The notes under the pieces are model-generated. The model saw only the letters and a list, made by a program, of their open reading frames with translations, was not told where the DNA came from and did no database searches. This document shows, piece after piece, positions 49,847 to 59,420 of a stretch of DNA of 64,000 bases. A program made the position numbers and the translations under genes. Position 1 is the stretch's first letter, and every line of letters starts with the position of its first letter. Source of the DNA: a bacterium (GTDB lineage: Bacteria; Patescibacteriota; Saccharimonadia; Saccharimonadales; Saccharimonadaceae). The DNA is taken from contig SFVX01000001.1 in the NCBI GenBank assembly GCA_004561445.1, forward strand, positions 1 to 64,000, read 5' to 3'.

Positions 49847-52570
49847 ATGGCAAAATCTAAAACTGCGAGAACAAATAAAATTGCCAAAAAAGTTTCTGAC
49901 GCCAAAAAGTCGAAAACGACCAAAAAGACCGTCCAGAAAAATGCCGGCAATATGAGTTTATATTCAAACCTCGCCTACAAGCGTCGCGTCAAAGAAGATG
50001 AACGTGCACGCAAAAAGGCCGAAGAATTAGCAAAGTTACCCAAAAATCCAGTCGCACGCTTTTTCGCTCGCTTGCGCCCAGATCGACTTTTTAAAGCCAT
50101 CTTCTCGCGTGAGGGATTATTCTGCTTCTTAAAATTCTGTGCAGCTGTATTCTTGATTTGTATTATAGGCATAGGCGGATTATTCCTTTATTACAAAAAA
50201 GATTTGACCGCAATTAATCCAGAAGAACTCGCGAAGCGCGTTACGAATACCGTAAACACTTATCTTGATCGCAATGGCGAAGTGCTTTGGGAAGATAAAG
50301 GAAGCGGCGATTACCGTTTGGTAGTTGATGGAAGTGAGATTTCTTCTTATATGCGCCAAGCAACTGTCGCGATTGAGGACAAAAACTTCTATAACCATAT
50401 CGGCATCGACCCGAAGGGTATTTTGCGTGCTGCTTATGTAACTTTGACCGGTGGCGCCGTGCAGGGTGGCTCAACCTTAACACAACAACTCATCAAGCAG
50501 GTTTACTTCTCTGAAGAAGCCGCTGATCGCACTATGAGCGGCATTCCGCGCAAGATTAAGGAAATGATTCTTGCGATCGAAATTGAGAAGATGTATAGCA
50601 AGGAAGATATTATTACGTTATATCTTAATGAGTCTCCTTATGGTGGTCGCCGTAATGGCGTGGAAAGCGCTGCGCAAACCTATTTTAATAAGAGCGCAAA
50701 AGACTTAAATCTTGCCGAGTCGGCACTTCTTGCGGCCATACCAAACAACCCTGGCGTACTTAACCCTTATAATACTTCTGGAAATAAGGCCCTAATCTCA
50801 CGTCAGCACAAAGTGCTTGATTCAATGGTAGAGATGGGATATATCTCTCAGGAAGATTGCGATAAAGCTAAGGAAGTAGATATTTTAGCGCAGATTCATC
50901 CAGAGTCCGAACAGTTCAATAATATTAAAGCGCCTTGGTTCGTGCTAGAAGTGAAGTCTCAGCTCGAGGCAAAATATGGTATTAAGACCATGCGCGCAGG
51001 CGGTTTTACGATTAAAACTACTGTCGATTTGCGCGCCCAACAACTTGCCGAAAACGCCGTTAAGGAAGGCCAAAAATACTTCTATACAAATGGCGCCGAC
51101 AATGCAACGCTCGTTTCAGTAGACGTAGAGACTTCGCAAGTAATGGCGATGGTTGGCAGTGTAGACTGGAGCACGCCAAGCTATGGACAAGTAAATGCAG
51201 CAACTTCTCTGCTTGAACCTGCTTCGACAATTAAGCCAATTCTTGACTACGCACCATTATTCATGGAGCGCAGTGGTACCAATTATGGCCCCGGTACAAT
51301 TTGGCCAGACGTGAATATTGATTCTATCTATTGTAGGGGTACTTATGGCAAATGTAGCCTACGCAACGCATCGCGTAAATTCTATGGCAATATTACAATT
51401 CGTCAATCACTAGCTGGATCGCTAAACATTGGAGCCGTAAAAGCACTTTACGTCAACGGTATAGATAAGAGCCTTGAAGTAGCACATGATTTGGGCGACA
51501 AATCCTATTGCGCCAACAACGAACAGGCTGGTCTCTCGATGGCGATTGGTGGTGGTTGTGGTGTACGTCCAGTCGAACACGCCAACGCTTACGCTTCGCT
51601 TGCGCGTGGCGGTACCTATAAGGATCTCGTCTATTGGCTAGAAGTAAAGAACTCGAACGGCGAAGTAATCGACTCTTGGTCCGATAAAGAAGGTAAGCGT
51701 GTAGTCGATGAACAAGTAGCATACATGGTGACGGATATTCTGTCCGACGCAAATGCTAGGCGCTTGATTTTCGGCGGTCTCGCGACGACTCCTGGTTTCT
51801 ACAGCAGCAAGACCTGGTTCGCAGCTAAAACCGGTACGACCGAAAACGGTAATGGTCGCGCGAAAGACTCTTGGATTATGACCTACTCACCGGTACTCGC
51901 AACTGCGATTTGGACCGGCAACCACAACGGCGCCGTTCTTACGAGTGACTCACATACGGTAGCATTTAAGATTAGTGCCGCCTACATGGATGCCGTGCAT
52001 GAGCAAGTCTACGGCGAAGATGGTCGCTGGCACTCTGGCATGAAGATTGAGAAGCCGTCCGGCATCAAGACGATGTCCGTGAATGGTCGCACCGATATCT
52101 GGCCAAGCTGGTACGGAAAGAACAAGAATGATAATGCCACTGAAAAGAAAATTTTCGACTCAATCTCAAAGAAGCTCGCAACCGATTGTACGCCAGATGA
52201 AACCCGCATCGAAGTAAGCGTTAGTAAGATTGTCGATCCAGTACTTAATAAGGTTGAGTACTACGCCGATGGCTACGATGCGCAATCCGAGGATGACGTA
52301 CATCAATGTTCAGACAAAAAACCGACCGCATCGGTAAGCATTAGTGACGATGATAGCTCGGGCACTACGATGTATACAGTTTCTGGCACGGCGCGCTTTG
52401 GTACATATAGCCTCAAATCTTATACATTAACTGTCAACGGTACAGTCGTAAAAAGCGGCGAGTTGGACGGAGTAAGCGATGAAATTACTTACGAAACCAA
52501 CGTCAAGCCAAGTAGCGTCGTCTTTACGGTAGAAGATGTAGCTGGTTATAAGAGCTCAGCGAAGAAGTAA
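49847..52570 (+). CDS. Class A penicillin-binding protein (PBP1A type)
   Basis: 907 residues from MAKSKTARTNKIAKK (TATAAT 6 nt upstream). Lys-rich cytosolic tail of about 85 residues, one TM helix (FCAAVFLICIIGIGGLFLY). GT51 glycosyltransferase at about 115-290: IEDKNFYNHIGID, GGSTLTQQLIKQVYFS. Transpeptidase: EPASTIKPI (nucleophile Ser, about 461), SLAGSLN, KTGTTENGNG (about 663). The C-terminal 180 residues include an Ig-like segment. It makes and cross-links peptidoglycan, and is the only murein synthase seen here. Confidence 0.96.
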   Translation: MAKSKTARTNKIAKKVSDAKKSKTTKKTVQKNAGNMSLYSNLAYKRRVKEDERARKKAEELAKLPKNPVARFFARLRPDRLFKAIFSREGLFCFLKFCAAVFLICIIGIGGLFLYYKKDLTAINPEELAKRVTNTVNTYLDRNGEVLWEDKGSGDYRLVVDGSEISSYMRQATVAIEDKNFYNHIGIDPKGILRAAYVTLTGGAVQGGSTLTQQLIKQVYFSEEAADRTMSGIPRKIKEMILAIEIEKMYSKEDIITLYLNESPYGGRRNGVESAAQTYFNKSAKDLNLAESALLAAIPNNPGVLNPYNTSGNKALISRQHKVLDSMVEMGYISQEDCDKAKEVDILAQIHPESEQFNNIKAPWFVLEVKSQLEAKYGIKTMRAGGFTIKTTVDLRAQQLAENAVKEGQKYFYTNGADNATLVSVDVETSQVMAMVGSVDWSTPSYGQVNAATSLLEPASTIKPILDYAPLFMERSGTNYGPGTIWPDVNIDSIYCRGTYGKCSLRNASRKFYGNITIRQSLAGSLNIGAVKALYVNGIDKSLEVAHDLGDKSYCANNEQAGLSMAIGGGCGVRPVEHANAYASLARGGTYKDLVYWLEVKNSNGEVIDSWSDKEGKRVVDEQVAYMVTDILSDANARRLIFGGLATTPGFYSSKTWFAAKTGTTENGNGRAKDSWIMTYSPVLATAIWTGNHNGAVLTSDSHTVAFKISAAYMDAVHEQVYGEDGRWHSGMKIEKPSGIKTMSVNGRTDIWPSWYGKNKNDNATEKKIFDSISKKLATDCTPDETRIEVSVSKIVDPVLNKVEYYADGYDAQSEDDVHQCSDKKPTASVSISDDDSSGTTMYTVSGTARFGTYSLKSYTLTVNGTVVKSGELDGVSDEITYETNVKPSSVVFTVEDVAGYKSSAKK

Positions 52571-52577
52571 TGCTAAT

Positions 52578-52611
52578 AAAAATATCCCCCTTCGAGTGGG
52601 GGATATTTTTA
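52578..52611 (+). terminator. Terminator after the PBP gene
   Basis: AAATATCCCCC / GGGGGATATTT with TTCGAGT loop; bidirectional, also ends the PIN-TRAM gene. Confidence 0.9.
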
Positions 52612-53520
52612 TTTATTAGCAAGATTGATAAGCGAGTCTTCGGCACGCGATTCGCGATTTTTGCGAGAGCGTTTCTTTGCTGAAGTTTTTCCCTGTTGTT
52701 CGGGCTTCTTAGCTTCAACTTTTTTAGCAATGCGCTTAGTGCCTACGGGAGTAGTTTTAGCATTCTTCAGTTTTGGATGCGGAAGAATCTGCTTATGTTT
52801 GATTGGCTGAGTTTTTACTTCGACGACCTTCGCAAACATCATTTTACCGGCATTAGTCTGCAAATAACGGACAAATTCGATCTCAATCGGAAAACTCTTG
52901 CCGGCGTATTTTTCGCCGTCGTCGACGACAACCATCGTACCATCAGCAAGATAGGCAATACCTTGCTTTGGATTACTACCAGCGCCGATAACGCGAACGC
53001 TCAGATGGTCGCCAGGTAAATATTCGCTACGAAGTCCCTGGGCGAGTTCATTAATATTGATTGCATAAATATGTTCCGTAGCAGCAACTTTGGCAAGGTT
53101 AAAATCATTAGTCAAAATAATACCATGATTTTCTTTAGCAAGCTCTAGCAAACGCTCATCTACTTTGATGCGACTACCAGCAGCATCTGCAAAGACGCGC
53201 ACCTCTGCATTTTCAAGACGCTCAAGATCATTTACAACGTCAAGACCAAAACGAGCACGAGCACGTTTCTCCGCATCAGCTCCATCGGCGAGAAGCTGGA
53301 GTTCGCGAATAACGGAGCGCGGGATTAGAAGCTCGTCGCCCAAAAAGCCGGCTTTTGCGACCGCCAAAATGCGACCGTCCATCAAGGCGGAAGTGTCGAC
53401 AAAAACGCGACGGCGCGCAATGCGGCCACCACGGAGGCTATTTTTGCTAATTTGTCTGAGGCTTAAAAAAGAAGTCTCGGCAAAAATAGCCGTTAAAATA
53501 AGTGTAAAAAATAAGTCCAT
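52609..53520 (-). CDS. PIN-TRAM domain nuclease (YacL-like)
   Basis: 303 residues from ATG 53520 (MDLFFTLILTAIFAE) with TGCTATAAT ending 6 nt before. An N-terminal hydrophobic helix tethers it to the membrane. PIN domain at about 35-170: FVDTSALMDGRILAVA, IIRE-like SVIRELQLLAD, ILTNDFNLAKVA hold the acidic metal ligands. TRAM domain follows (NPKQGIAYLADGTMVVVDDG). Lys/Arg-rich tail. Family members are putative RNases found widely in Gram-positive bacteria. Confidence 0.88.
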   Translation of the reverse strand: MDLFFTLILTAIFAETSFLSLRQISKNSLRGGRIARRRVFVDTSALMDGRILAVAKAGFLGDELLIPRSVIRELQLLADGADAEKRARARFGLDVVNDLERLENAEVRVFADAAGSRIKVDERLLELAKENHGIILTNDFNLAKVAATEHIYAININELAQGLRSEYLPGDHLSVRVIGAGSNPKQGIAYLADGTMVVVDDGEKYAGKSFPIEIEFVRYLQTNAGKMMFAKVVEVKTQPIKHKQILPHPKLKNAKTTPVGTKRIAKKVEAKKPEQQGKTSAKKRSRKNRESRAEDSLINLANK

Positions 53521-53575
53521 ATCTCTATTATAGCATATTTTAGTGATTTTTGCAATAGTATAAGCGGTTTGGAGA

Positions 53576-53607
53576 CAAAAATGCGCCATTTTGAGGTGGC
53601 GCATTGA
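53576..53607 (-). terminator. Terminator of ldh
   Basis: ATGCGCCA / TGGCGCAT stem followed by TTTTTG on minus. Confidence 0.8.
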
Positions 53608-53617
53608 TGTTTCCTAG

Positions 53618-54532
53618 TTAATTTTCGCCAACTTCAGCGATTGCTTCGCGGAGCGTCTTGATGCTGCGGTCGAGCTTTTCTTGCTCTTTAGCATCGATTT
53701 TAATACCGAGACGGCGAACAATACCGTCTGCCCCAACAATAGCCGGGAAACCATTATAAGTGCCGCTCATTTCATCATAGTTACTGACGGAAAGAATACG
53801 GCATTCATCATTCAGAATGCAATTTGTAATCATTGCGAGACAGCTACCGATACCATAGTAGGTGGCGCCCTTCTTTTTGATGATGTCGTAGGCTTCATTA
53901 CGAGCATAATCTTCGATCTCGGTAAGATCTTGCTCGCCCAAAAGTGTACGAATTGGCTGGCAACCGACATTCGCGCAACTCCAGAGTGCAAATTCAGTAT
54001 CGCCATGCTCACCAACTTGGTAGGCGTGGACATTCTTTGGATGGACACGCAAGCGCTGCGACAAGCGGTAACGTAGACGCGATGAATCAAGAACAGTGCC
54101 GGAGCCAATTACATGCGCAGCCGGTAAACCAGAATAGCGCCAAGTTAGATAAGTCATAACGTCCATTGGATTGCTCGCGACCAGGAAAATACCATTAAAA
54201 CCAGTGGCCATAATTTGACCGATCATATCTTTAAAGATAGCGGCATTCTTCTTGAGTAAGTCCATGCGAGACTCGCCAGGTTTTTGCGGAACACCAGCCG
54301 TAATTACGATAAGATCACAGTCGCCAGCATCTGCATAGGAACCGCTGCGAATTTTTAAGTAGCTTGGCGATACAGCCAATGCGTCACGAAGGTCAATTGC
54401 CTCACCCTCGGCATCGTCGACATTGATATCGACAAGTACTAGTTCGTTGACACTAGTACGCTGGTGAACCAAGGCGTAGCCGTAGCTCATACCGACGTTT
54501 CCGGTACCAACAATCATAACTTTATTTGCCAT
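53618..54532 (-). CDS. ldh: L-lactate dehydrogenase
   Basis: 304 residues. NAD-binding VGTGNVGMSYGYAL; substrate loop GVPQKPGESRMDLLKKN with Gln where malate dehydrogenases carry Arg; NPMDVMTYLTW; catalytic His in VGEHGDTEFALW. It regenerates NAD+ by reducing pyruvate to lactate, the expected fermentation end step in Saccharibacteria. GAGGG 8 nt before the ATG; monocistronic. Confidence 0.95.
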   Translation of the reverse strand: MANKVMIVGTGNVGMSYGYALVHQRTSVNELVLVDINVDDAEGEAIDLRDALAVSPSYLKIRSGSYADAGDCDLIVITAGVPQKPGESRMDLLKKNAAIFKDMIGQIMATGFNGIFLVASNPMDVMTYLTWRYSGLPAAHVIGSGTVLDSSRLRYRLSQRLRVHPKNVHAYQVGEHGDTEFALWSCANVGCQPIRTLLGEQDLTEIEDYARNEAYDIIKKKGATYYGIGSCLAMITNCILNDECRILSVSNYDEMSGTYNGFPAIVGADGIVRRLGIKIDAKEQEKLDRSIKTLREAIAEVGEN

Positions 54533-54604
54533 TTATTTTGCCCTCTATATATTAGAATATTTCTTCTATTATTTTAGCATAAGCAACAAGGCTAATAAAG
54601 ATTT

Positions 54605-55471
54605 TTAGCAGAGCATCCAACGGTTAAACCCAATCGTCTTAATATAACGCTTTAATTCGAGCGACATAATTGCCTGATTGAAGTCCGAAACATCTAATTT
54701 TAAATTTTCCATAATTTCATCGCCGTCAACGATACCGTCTTTGATTTGTTGCCAAATTGAGCGCTCGATTTCGCTTAATGTCTCGAGTTGCGGCGATGAA
54801 TGTTTTAGTTTCTCGGGGGCGACTATACTCAAAATATCATTCAACTCGGTAAAGACCTGCGCACCCTGCGAGATGAGACGGTTGCAGCCAACAGACATTG
54901 GACGCGTAATATCGCCTGGCACCACGAAGACATCTTTGCCCTGATCGAGCGCGAGAGAAGCAGTCGTGAGCGTGCCGGAATGATCGGACGCCTCAACAAT
55001 CAACAGCGCGTCTGCTAAGCCCGAAACAATACGATTGCGCTCAAGAAAATGCCAGTTCCTAGTTTGCGTACCGGGCGCGTATTCTGATAGAATTCCACCT
55101 TTTTGCAAAATGCGCTCAGCTAGCGAACGGTTTGAGGCTGGGTAAATATAGTCTATAGGCGTACCGAGCACGGCGATGGTCGTACCACCAGCGTCAAGAC
55201 AACCGCGATGCGCAAAAGCGTCTATACCATAAGCCATACCGCTCACAATCATAATGCCTTTTTCAGCAAGCTCATACGCAGTCTTATAAGCGATAGCCTC
55301 ACCATAACGCGTACAGCGACGAGAGCCTACGATACTAACGACCTTTGGGCGAGGCATAACATCCGGCAATTTGCCACGAAGTCAGAGTGACTTTGGACTA
55401 TCCGGAATGAGCCTGAGCGGCCTTAGAAAATTATGTTTTAAATCTATTTCTTCGTATTCTTTCTCTGCCAT
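54605..55471 (-). pseudogene. dprA: DprA (DNA processing protein A) interrupted by an in-frame TGA
   Basis: The conserved Rossmann core runs from VVSIVGSRRCTRYGEAIAY through MIVSGMAYGIDAFAHRG, IAVLGTPIDYIYPASN, NRIVSGLADALLIVEAS and SGTLTTASLALDQGKDVFVV to a C-terminal winged helix. The frame is open further upstream to ATG 55471 (MAEKEYEEIDLKHNFLRPLR then LIPDSPKSL), whose -10 (CAAAAT with TGC, 55478-55483) ends 6 nt before. Codon 30 in that frame is TGA (55382-55384), right before LRGKLPD. Either the gene is recently inactivated, or translation restarts at TTG 55369 or ATG 55357. DprA loads RecA onto incoming DNA during natural competence. Confidence 0.8.
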
Positions 55472-55487
55472 GCTGGCATTTTGGCAT

Positions 55488-55526
55488 AAAAATATCGCAC
55501 TTAAAAGCATAAGTACGATATTTTTG
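55488..55526 (-). terminator. Terminator of lysS
   Basis: AAAAATATCG / CGATATTTTT with inner ACTT / AAGT pairing; on minus it ends lysS just before the dprA promoter. Confidence 0.85.
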
Positions 55527-55538
55527 GAGTTCTAATAA

Positions 55539-56966
55539 CTAGTCGCGGCGCATTGGCGGGAATGGAACGCCCTCACGTGCTGAGACGCCCTCAAAGAGCC
55601 AGAAATTACGCTCGGAGTTGCCCCAGCCACAAGTTGGCGGCATGCCATATTCAAGCATCTCAACAAAGTCCATATCAAGCATCTGAGCTTCATCGTCACC
55701 AGCATCGCGCATAGCCTGCTGAGTTTCAAAGCGTTGGAGCTGGTCAAGTGGATCATTGAGCTCAGAATAGCCATTTCCCATCTCAGTGCCAAAGATAATT
55801 GGATGGAAACGCTCAGTTACGCGTGGGTCTTCGGCATGAAGCTTAGCAAGCGGAGAGAGTTCAACTGGCTCATGAATTAGCCAGTATGGACCAGCCGACT
55901 CTTTGCGAATGATTTTCCAGGCATAATCAAGTAAACGTGGCGTACTAGCATTCTCATCAAAAGTCATCTTATGCTCACGCAAAATTCGCTTAATTTGATC
56001 AATATCTGGATTGAAAACGTCGATATTAAGTTTTTCTTTCAAAATATCTGCGTAGGTAATGCGTGGCCATTTACAATCGAGATCAACCTTCATGCCTTCG
56101 TGTTCAAACTGCAAAGTGCCCCATGTTTCTTTGCAAACATATTTAATCATCTCTTCATAAAGGTCCATGCCTTCTTGATAATCCTGATAGGCAGCATAAG
56201 ATTCCATCGCGATATGCTCCGGTAAATGTTCCTCATCCATGCCCTCATTACGAAAACGTGGACCAATATCATAAACGCGCTCATAGCCACCGCCAATTAA
56301 GCGTTTGAGTGGAAGCTCGTGCGAAATGCGAAGATAAAAGTCCTGGTCTAGCGCATCCATATGCGTAACGAATGGATTTGCATCAGCGCCGCCAGTAGTG
56401 TGTTCTAGTACTGGAATATTAATCTCAATAAAGCCATGATCATTAAGGAATTGACGCGTAGCAGTCCAGAACTTAGCGCGACGAATAAAACGTTCGCGCA
56501 CGTCTTTATTGACCGCCATATCGACATAACGACGACGGAGGCGCTCTTCTTTATTTGTAAAGCCATCGCGACCAGGGAGCGGACGCAAAGCTTTAGTTAA
56601 AATACGAGGTTGTTCACAGAAAATCGAAATCTCGCCAGTCTTAGTCTTGCCGACAGTGCCGGAAGCTTCAAGAAAATCGCCAGTATCAAGCTTCTTAGTA
56701 AACTTAGCCGCGGCGTCCTTAAGGAAAATCTGAATACTTGCAGAGTCGTCCTCAATAACCACGAAAGCCAGTTTACCGAAACTACGGATGCTAGTAATAC
56801 GACCAGCGGCGCAGACTTCTTGGTTTTCATACTTATCAAAACTCTTCAAGATATCTTCAATTTTTACATTACGATTTGTATGCGCAGGATAAGGATCGAT
56901 ACCTTCTGCGCGAAGTTCGTTTAGTTTGCGAATTCTTTCATCGCGAAAATCTTTTAGAGTTGCCAT
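55539..56966 (-). CDS. lysS: Lysyl-tRNA synthetase, class II
   Basis: 475 residues. Anticodon OB-fold at about 55-145 (AAGRITSIRSFGKLAFVVIE). Motif 1 FLNDHGFIEINIPVLEHTTG, motif 2 RVYDIGPRFRNEGMDEEHLP. At motif 3, where class II LysRS carries G(L/M)GxGxDR, this reads CGWGNSERNFWLFEGVSARE, one residue shorter and without the second and third glycine. The end FPPMRRD is normal. The call is secure; the motif 3 change is real in the sequence and unusual. TATTAT 7 nt before the ATG suggests a leaderless mRNA. Confidence 0.95.
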   Translation of the reverse strand: MATLKDFRDERIRKLNELRAEGIDPYPAHTNRNVKIEDILKSFDKYENQEVCAAGRITSIRSFGKLAFVVIEDDSASIQIFLKDAAAKFTKKLDTGDFLEASGTVGKTKTGEISIFCEQPRILTKALRPLPGRDGFTNKEERLRRRYVDMAVNKDVRERFIRRAKFWTATRQFLNDHGFIEINIPVLEHTTGGADANPFVTHMDALDQDFYLRISHELPLKRLIGGGYERVYDIGPRFRNEGMDEEHLPEHIAMESYAAYQDYQEGMDLYEEMIKYVCKETWGTLQFEHEGMKVDLDCKWPRITYADILKEKLNIDVFNPDIDQIKRILREHKMTFDENASTPRLLDYAWKIIRKESAGPYWLIHEPVELSPLAKLHAEDPRVTERFHPIIFGTEMGNGYSELNDPLDQLQRFETQQAMRDAGDDEAQMLDMDFVEMLEYGMPPTCGWGNSERNFWLFEGVSAREGVPFPPMRRD

Positions 56967-57003
56967 AATTTATATAATAACATAATCACAGTATTTCACA
57001 AGA

Positions 57004-57030
57004 TAAGCCTCGCATTCTTGCGAGGCTTTA
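57004..57030 (-). terminator. Terminator of the ABC exporter gene
   Basis: AAGCCTCGC / GCGAGGCTT stem, bidirectional. Confidence 0.75.
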
Positions 57031-57032
57031 AT

Positions 57033-58832
57033 TTAGTCGGCATTCTCAAGAAAAGCACCGGATTGGCGCGACCAAAGATGATCGTAAGCACCGTGTTTTT
57101 CGAGAAGTTCGGCATGGCTGCCCTGCTCGATGATTTTACCATCTTCGAGTACAACGATGCGATCGAGGCTAGCAATCGTACTTAGGCGATGCGCCACTAC
57201 AATACTCGTGCGCCCCTTCATGAGCTTTTCGAGTGCGTCTTGAATGAGCGCTTCAGACTCAGAGTCGAGAGCTGAAGTCGCCTCGTCAAGCACAAGAATC
57301 GGCGCATCTTTAAGGATAGCGCGTGCAATTGCAATGCGTTGACGCTGGCCACCCGAAAGCTTGAGACCACGTTCGCCGACGAGCGTGTCGTAACCGTCTG
57401 GCATTTTCGAAATGAACTCGTCAGCATTTGCAAGTTTGGCGGCGCGGACGATTTCTTTCATAGTCGCATCGGGCTTACCATATGCAATATTCTCGGCAAT
57501 GGAACGGTGGAAGAGCGCGGTTTCTTGTGGAACGTAAGCAATTTTTTCACGCAGAGAAACTTGACGCACATCGCTTACATTTTGACCATCAATCAAAACC
57601 TCGCCATCTTGCACATCCGCAAAACGTAAAAGCAACTTCGTGAGCGTAGTTTTACCAGAACCAGACATACCCACTAGACCGATACGCTCGCCGGGCTTGA
57701 CTCTGAGATTGAAATGCTCAAAAATTGCTTCTTTGGCGTCGGCATGGCGGAATTTGACGTCCTTAAACTCAATATCACCACGCTTAACGACGAGATCCTT
57801 TGCGCCTTCAATATCTTCAACAAGGTTTGGCGCATCGAGAATTTGCGTCATCTCATAAGCGTCGCCGAATACGCGATTAATATCACGAAAAATACGGTTA
57901 ACATCCCAAAGCTCATTCATGACCGAAATCGAGTAATTAACAATCAAGATCAGAGTCGATACCGATAGACCAAATACTGGTACGCCCGCAATCAAGAAGG
58001 CAGCGATGATAGCAATAATAGAAATATTAATTACGTTAAAAGCAGCATCGCGCTTCATGGTTGAGTTCATATAATTCATGCTGGCGTTATAGGTACCACG
58101 GCTGAAGTTAGCGTAGCGATGACGCTCATGTGATTCCCGGCCGTAACTCTTGACCGAAAGAATATTTGAAAGCGAGTCAGAAAGCTGTCCCGTTTGGCGA
58201 TTGTTGGCAGCCGCCTCCTGCTTCGTAAGATCCGAAATCTTGCGATATGCAAAATACGAGATCGCCGTATAGGCAATTACAAAGATAATGAGCGCAACCG
58301 CAAAAATCGGGATGCGAATGAACAATACTACAAGAATGCCAGTTAGCATCGAAATGAAAGGTAAAATCGAAAAGACGATCATATCGATGAAACGTTCAGC
58401 GGCATTTACGAATCTGCTAGTCTGCGACACGAGAGATCCGGAGAAACGATCGCTATGAAACTGCATAGATTGCTGACAGACCGAATTAAAACAAGTCACA
58501 GCTAGGTCGTAGTTGGTTTTAATCTCAACTTTCCAAATCCAATAAACACGTAGCCAGCCCAAAATTGCCGAACCTATCACGTAAGACAATACTAATAAAA
58601 TCGCCTGCGGTAGCAAAGTTGGGACGATTTCTTCATTTGGAATGCCAGCTGAAACAGTATCGATCATATTCGCAAAAATCAATGACGAAAAAGTCGTGCG
58701 AATTAAAATCACGATTGGCGTTGCGATGATAGCGCCAAGGGCCATCCATTTGTATTTTTTGACCGCTTGCAGATAGTAATGCAGTGTACGCATCGCTACA
58801 GCTCGCTTGCGGGTTTTCTCTTCTTTTTTCAT
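57033..58832 (-). CDS. ABC exporter, fused TM-ATPase half-transporter (MsbA/LmrA type)
   Basis: 599 residues from MKKEEKTRKRAVAM (AAGGAGAG upstream). TM domain with six helices at about 40-330. Nucleotide-binding domain: Walker A GLVGMSGSGKTTLTK (about 390), signature KLSGGQRQRIAIARAI, Walker B ILVLDEATSALDSESE, H-loop VVAHRLST. It works as a homodimer and would export lipids, peptides or drugs; the substrate cannot be told from sequence. Confidence 0.92.
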   Translation of the reverse strand: MKKEEKTRKRAVAMRTLHYYLQAVKKYKWMALGAIIATPIVILIRTTFSSLIFANMIDTVSAGIPNEEIVPTLLPQAILLVLSYVIGSAILGWLRVYWIWKVEIKTNYDLAVTCFNSVCQQSMQFHSDRFSGSLVSQTSRFVNAAERFIDMIVFSILPFISMLTGILVVLFIRIPIFAVALIIFVIAYTAISYFAYRKISDLTKQEAAANNRQTGQLSDSLSNILSVKSYGRESHERHRYANFSRGTYNASMNYMNSTMKRDAAFNVINISIIAIIAAFLIAGVPVFGLSVSTLILIVNYSISVMNELWDVNRIFRDINRVFGDAYEMTQILDAPNLVEDIEGAKDLVVKRGDIEFKDVKFRHADAKEAIFEHFNLRVKPGERIGLVGMSGSGKTTLTKLLLRFADVQDGEVLIDGQNVSDVRQVSLREKIAYVPQETALFHRSIAENIAYGKPDATMKEIVRAAKLANADEFISKMPDGYDTLVGERGLKLSGGQRQRIAIARAILKDAPILVLDEATSALDSESEALIQDALEKLMKGRTSIVVAHRLSTIASLDRIVVLEDGKIIEQGSHAELLEKHGAYDHLWSRQSGAFLENAD

Positions 58833-58852
58833 AACTCTCCTTTTTATATTAA

Positions 58853-58887
58853 AACAAAAGCGCGTTAGATATTCCACTAACGCGCAT
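58853..58887 (-). terminator. Terminator of greA
   Basis: GCGCGTTAG / CTAACGCGC stem with TTTTGTTTT on minus. Confidence 0.85.
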
Positions 58888-58905
58888 GTTTATCTTGGAA
58901 AGTTA

Positions 58906-59352
58906 TTATTCGATAGTTGCAATTTTGAAAACTTTTCCGTTTGGAAGTTTAACTTCGTCGCCAACTTTCTTGCCAAAAATGGCTTTGCCGATAGGCGATT
59001 CGTTGCTGACTTTGCCTTCAAGCGGGTTTGCCTCGACTGCACCTACGAGTATGTAAGTGTTGGTCTTGCCGTCTGATTCGAGCGAGACGGTGCTACCCAT
59101 GTCAACCTTATCTTTCTTTCCGCTTTTAATGATTTTTGCGTGTAGTAGAATATCCTCAATTTCTAGAATGCGACCCTCAACGACTTTTTGTTCGCTGCGA
59201 GCGGCGCTATAATCTTCATTTTCACTTAGATCGCCGTAAGATCGCGCCAAAGCAATCTTCTCAGCAATCTCTGGACGGCGAGCAATTAGCTCTTTGCGTT
59301 CTTTTTCCAAATCTTTACGTCCAGCCTCGGTAATACTAATAGTCTTAGGCAT
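58906..59352 (-). CDS. greA: Transcription elongation factor GreA
   Basis: 148 residues from MPKTISITEAGRKDLEKE (GGAGG 5 nt upstream). Long coiled-coil N-terminal domain with the acidic tip (ARSYGDLSENEDYSAARSEQ) and the FKBP-like C-terminus (ESPIGKAIFGKKVGDEVKLP). It rescues backtracked RNA polymerase by stimulating transcript cleavage. Confidence 0.97.
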   Translation of the reverse strand: MPKTISITEAGRKDLEKERKELIARRPEIAEKIALARSYGDLSENEDYSAARSEQKVVEGRILEIEDILLHAKIIKSGKKDKVDMGSTVSLESDGKTNTYILVGAVEANPLEGKVSNESPIGKAIFGKKVGDEVKLPNGKVFKIATIE

Positions 59353-59420
59353 TTTTCCTCCTTCCCCTACCCCCCCCACAGGGCTACGGAATTGTAGTTC
59401 AATAAACTAATTTTTAATAT

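Noticed and set aside
55382..55384. TGA recoded as a sense codon (as Gly in some CPR) to rescue dprA
   Set aside because: TGA is the genuine stop of grpE (ATGA overlap with trmD) and of uppP, and no other conserved gene here contains an in-frame TGA.
59372..59380. Run of C residues upstream of greA
   Set aside because: It lies in non-coding sequence before the RBS, so phase variation of a coding frame is not possible. It may be a sequencing artefact.
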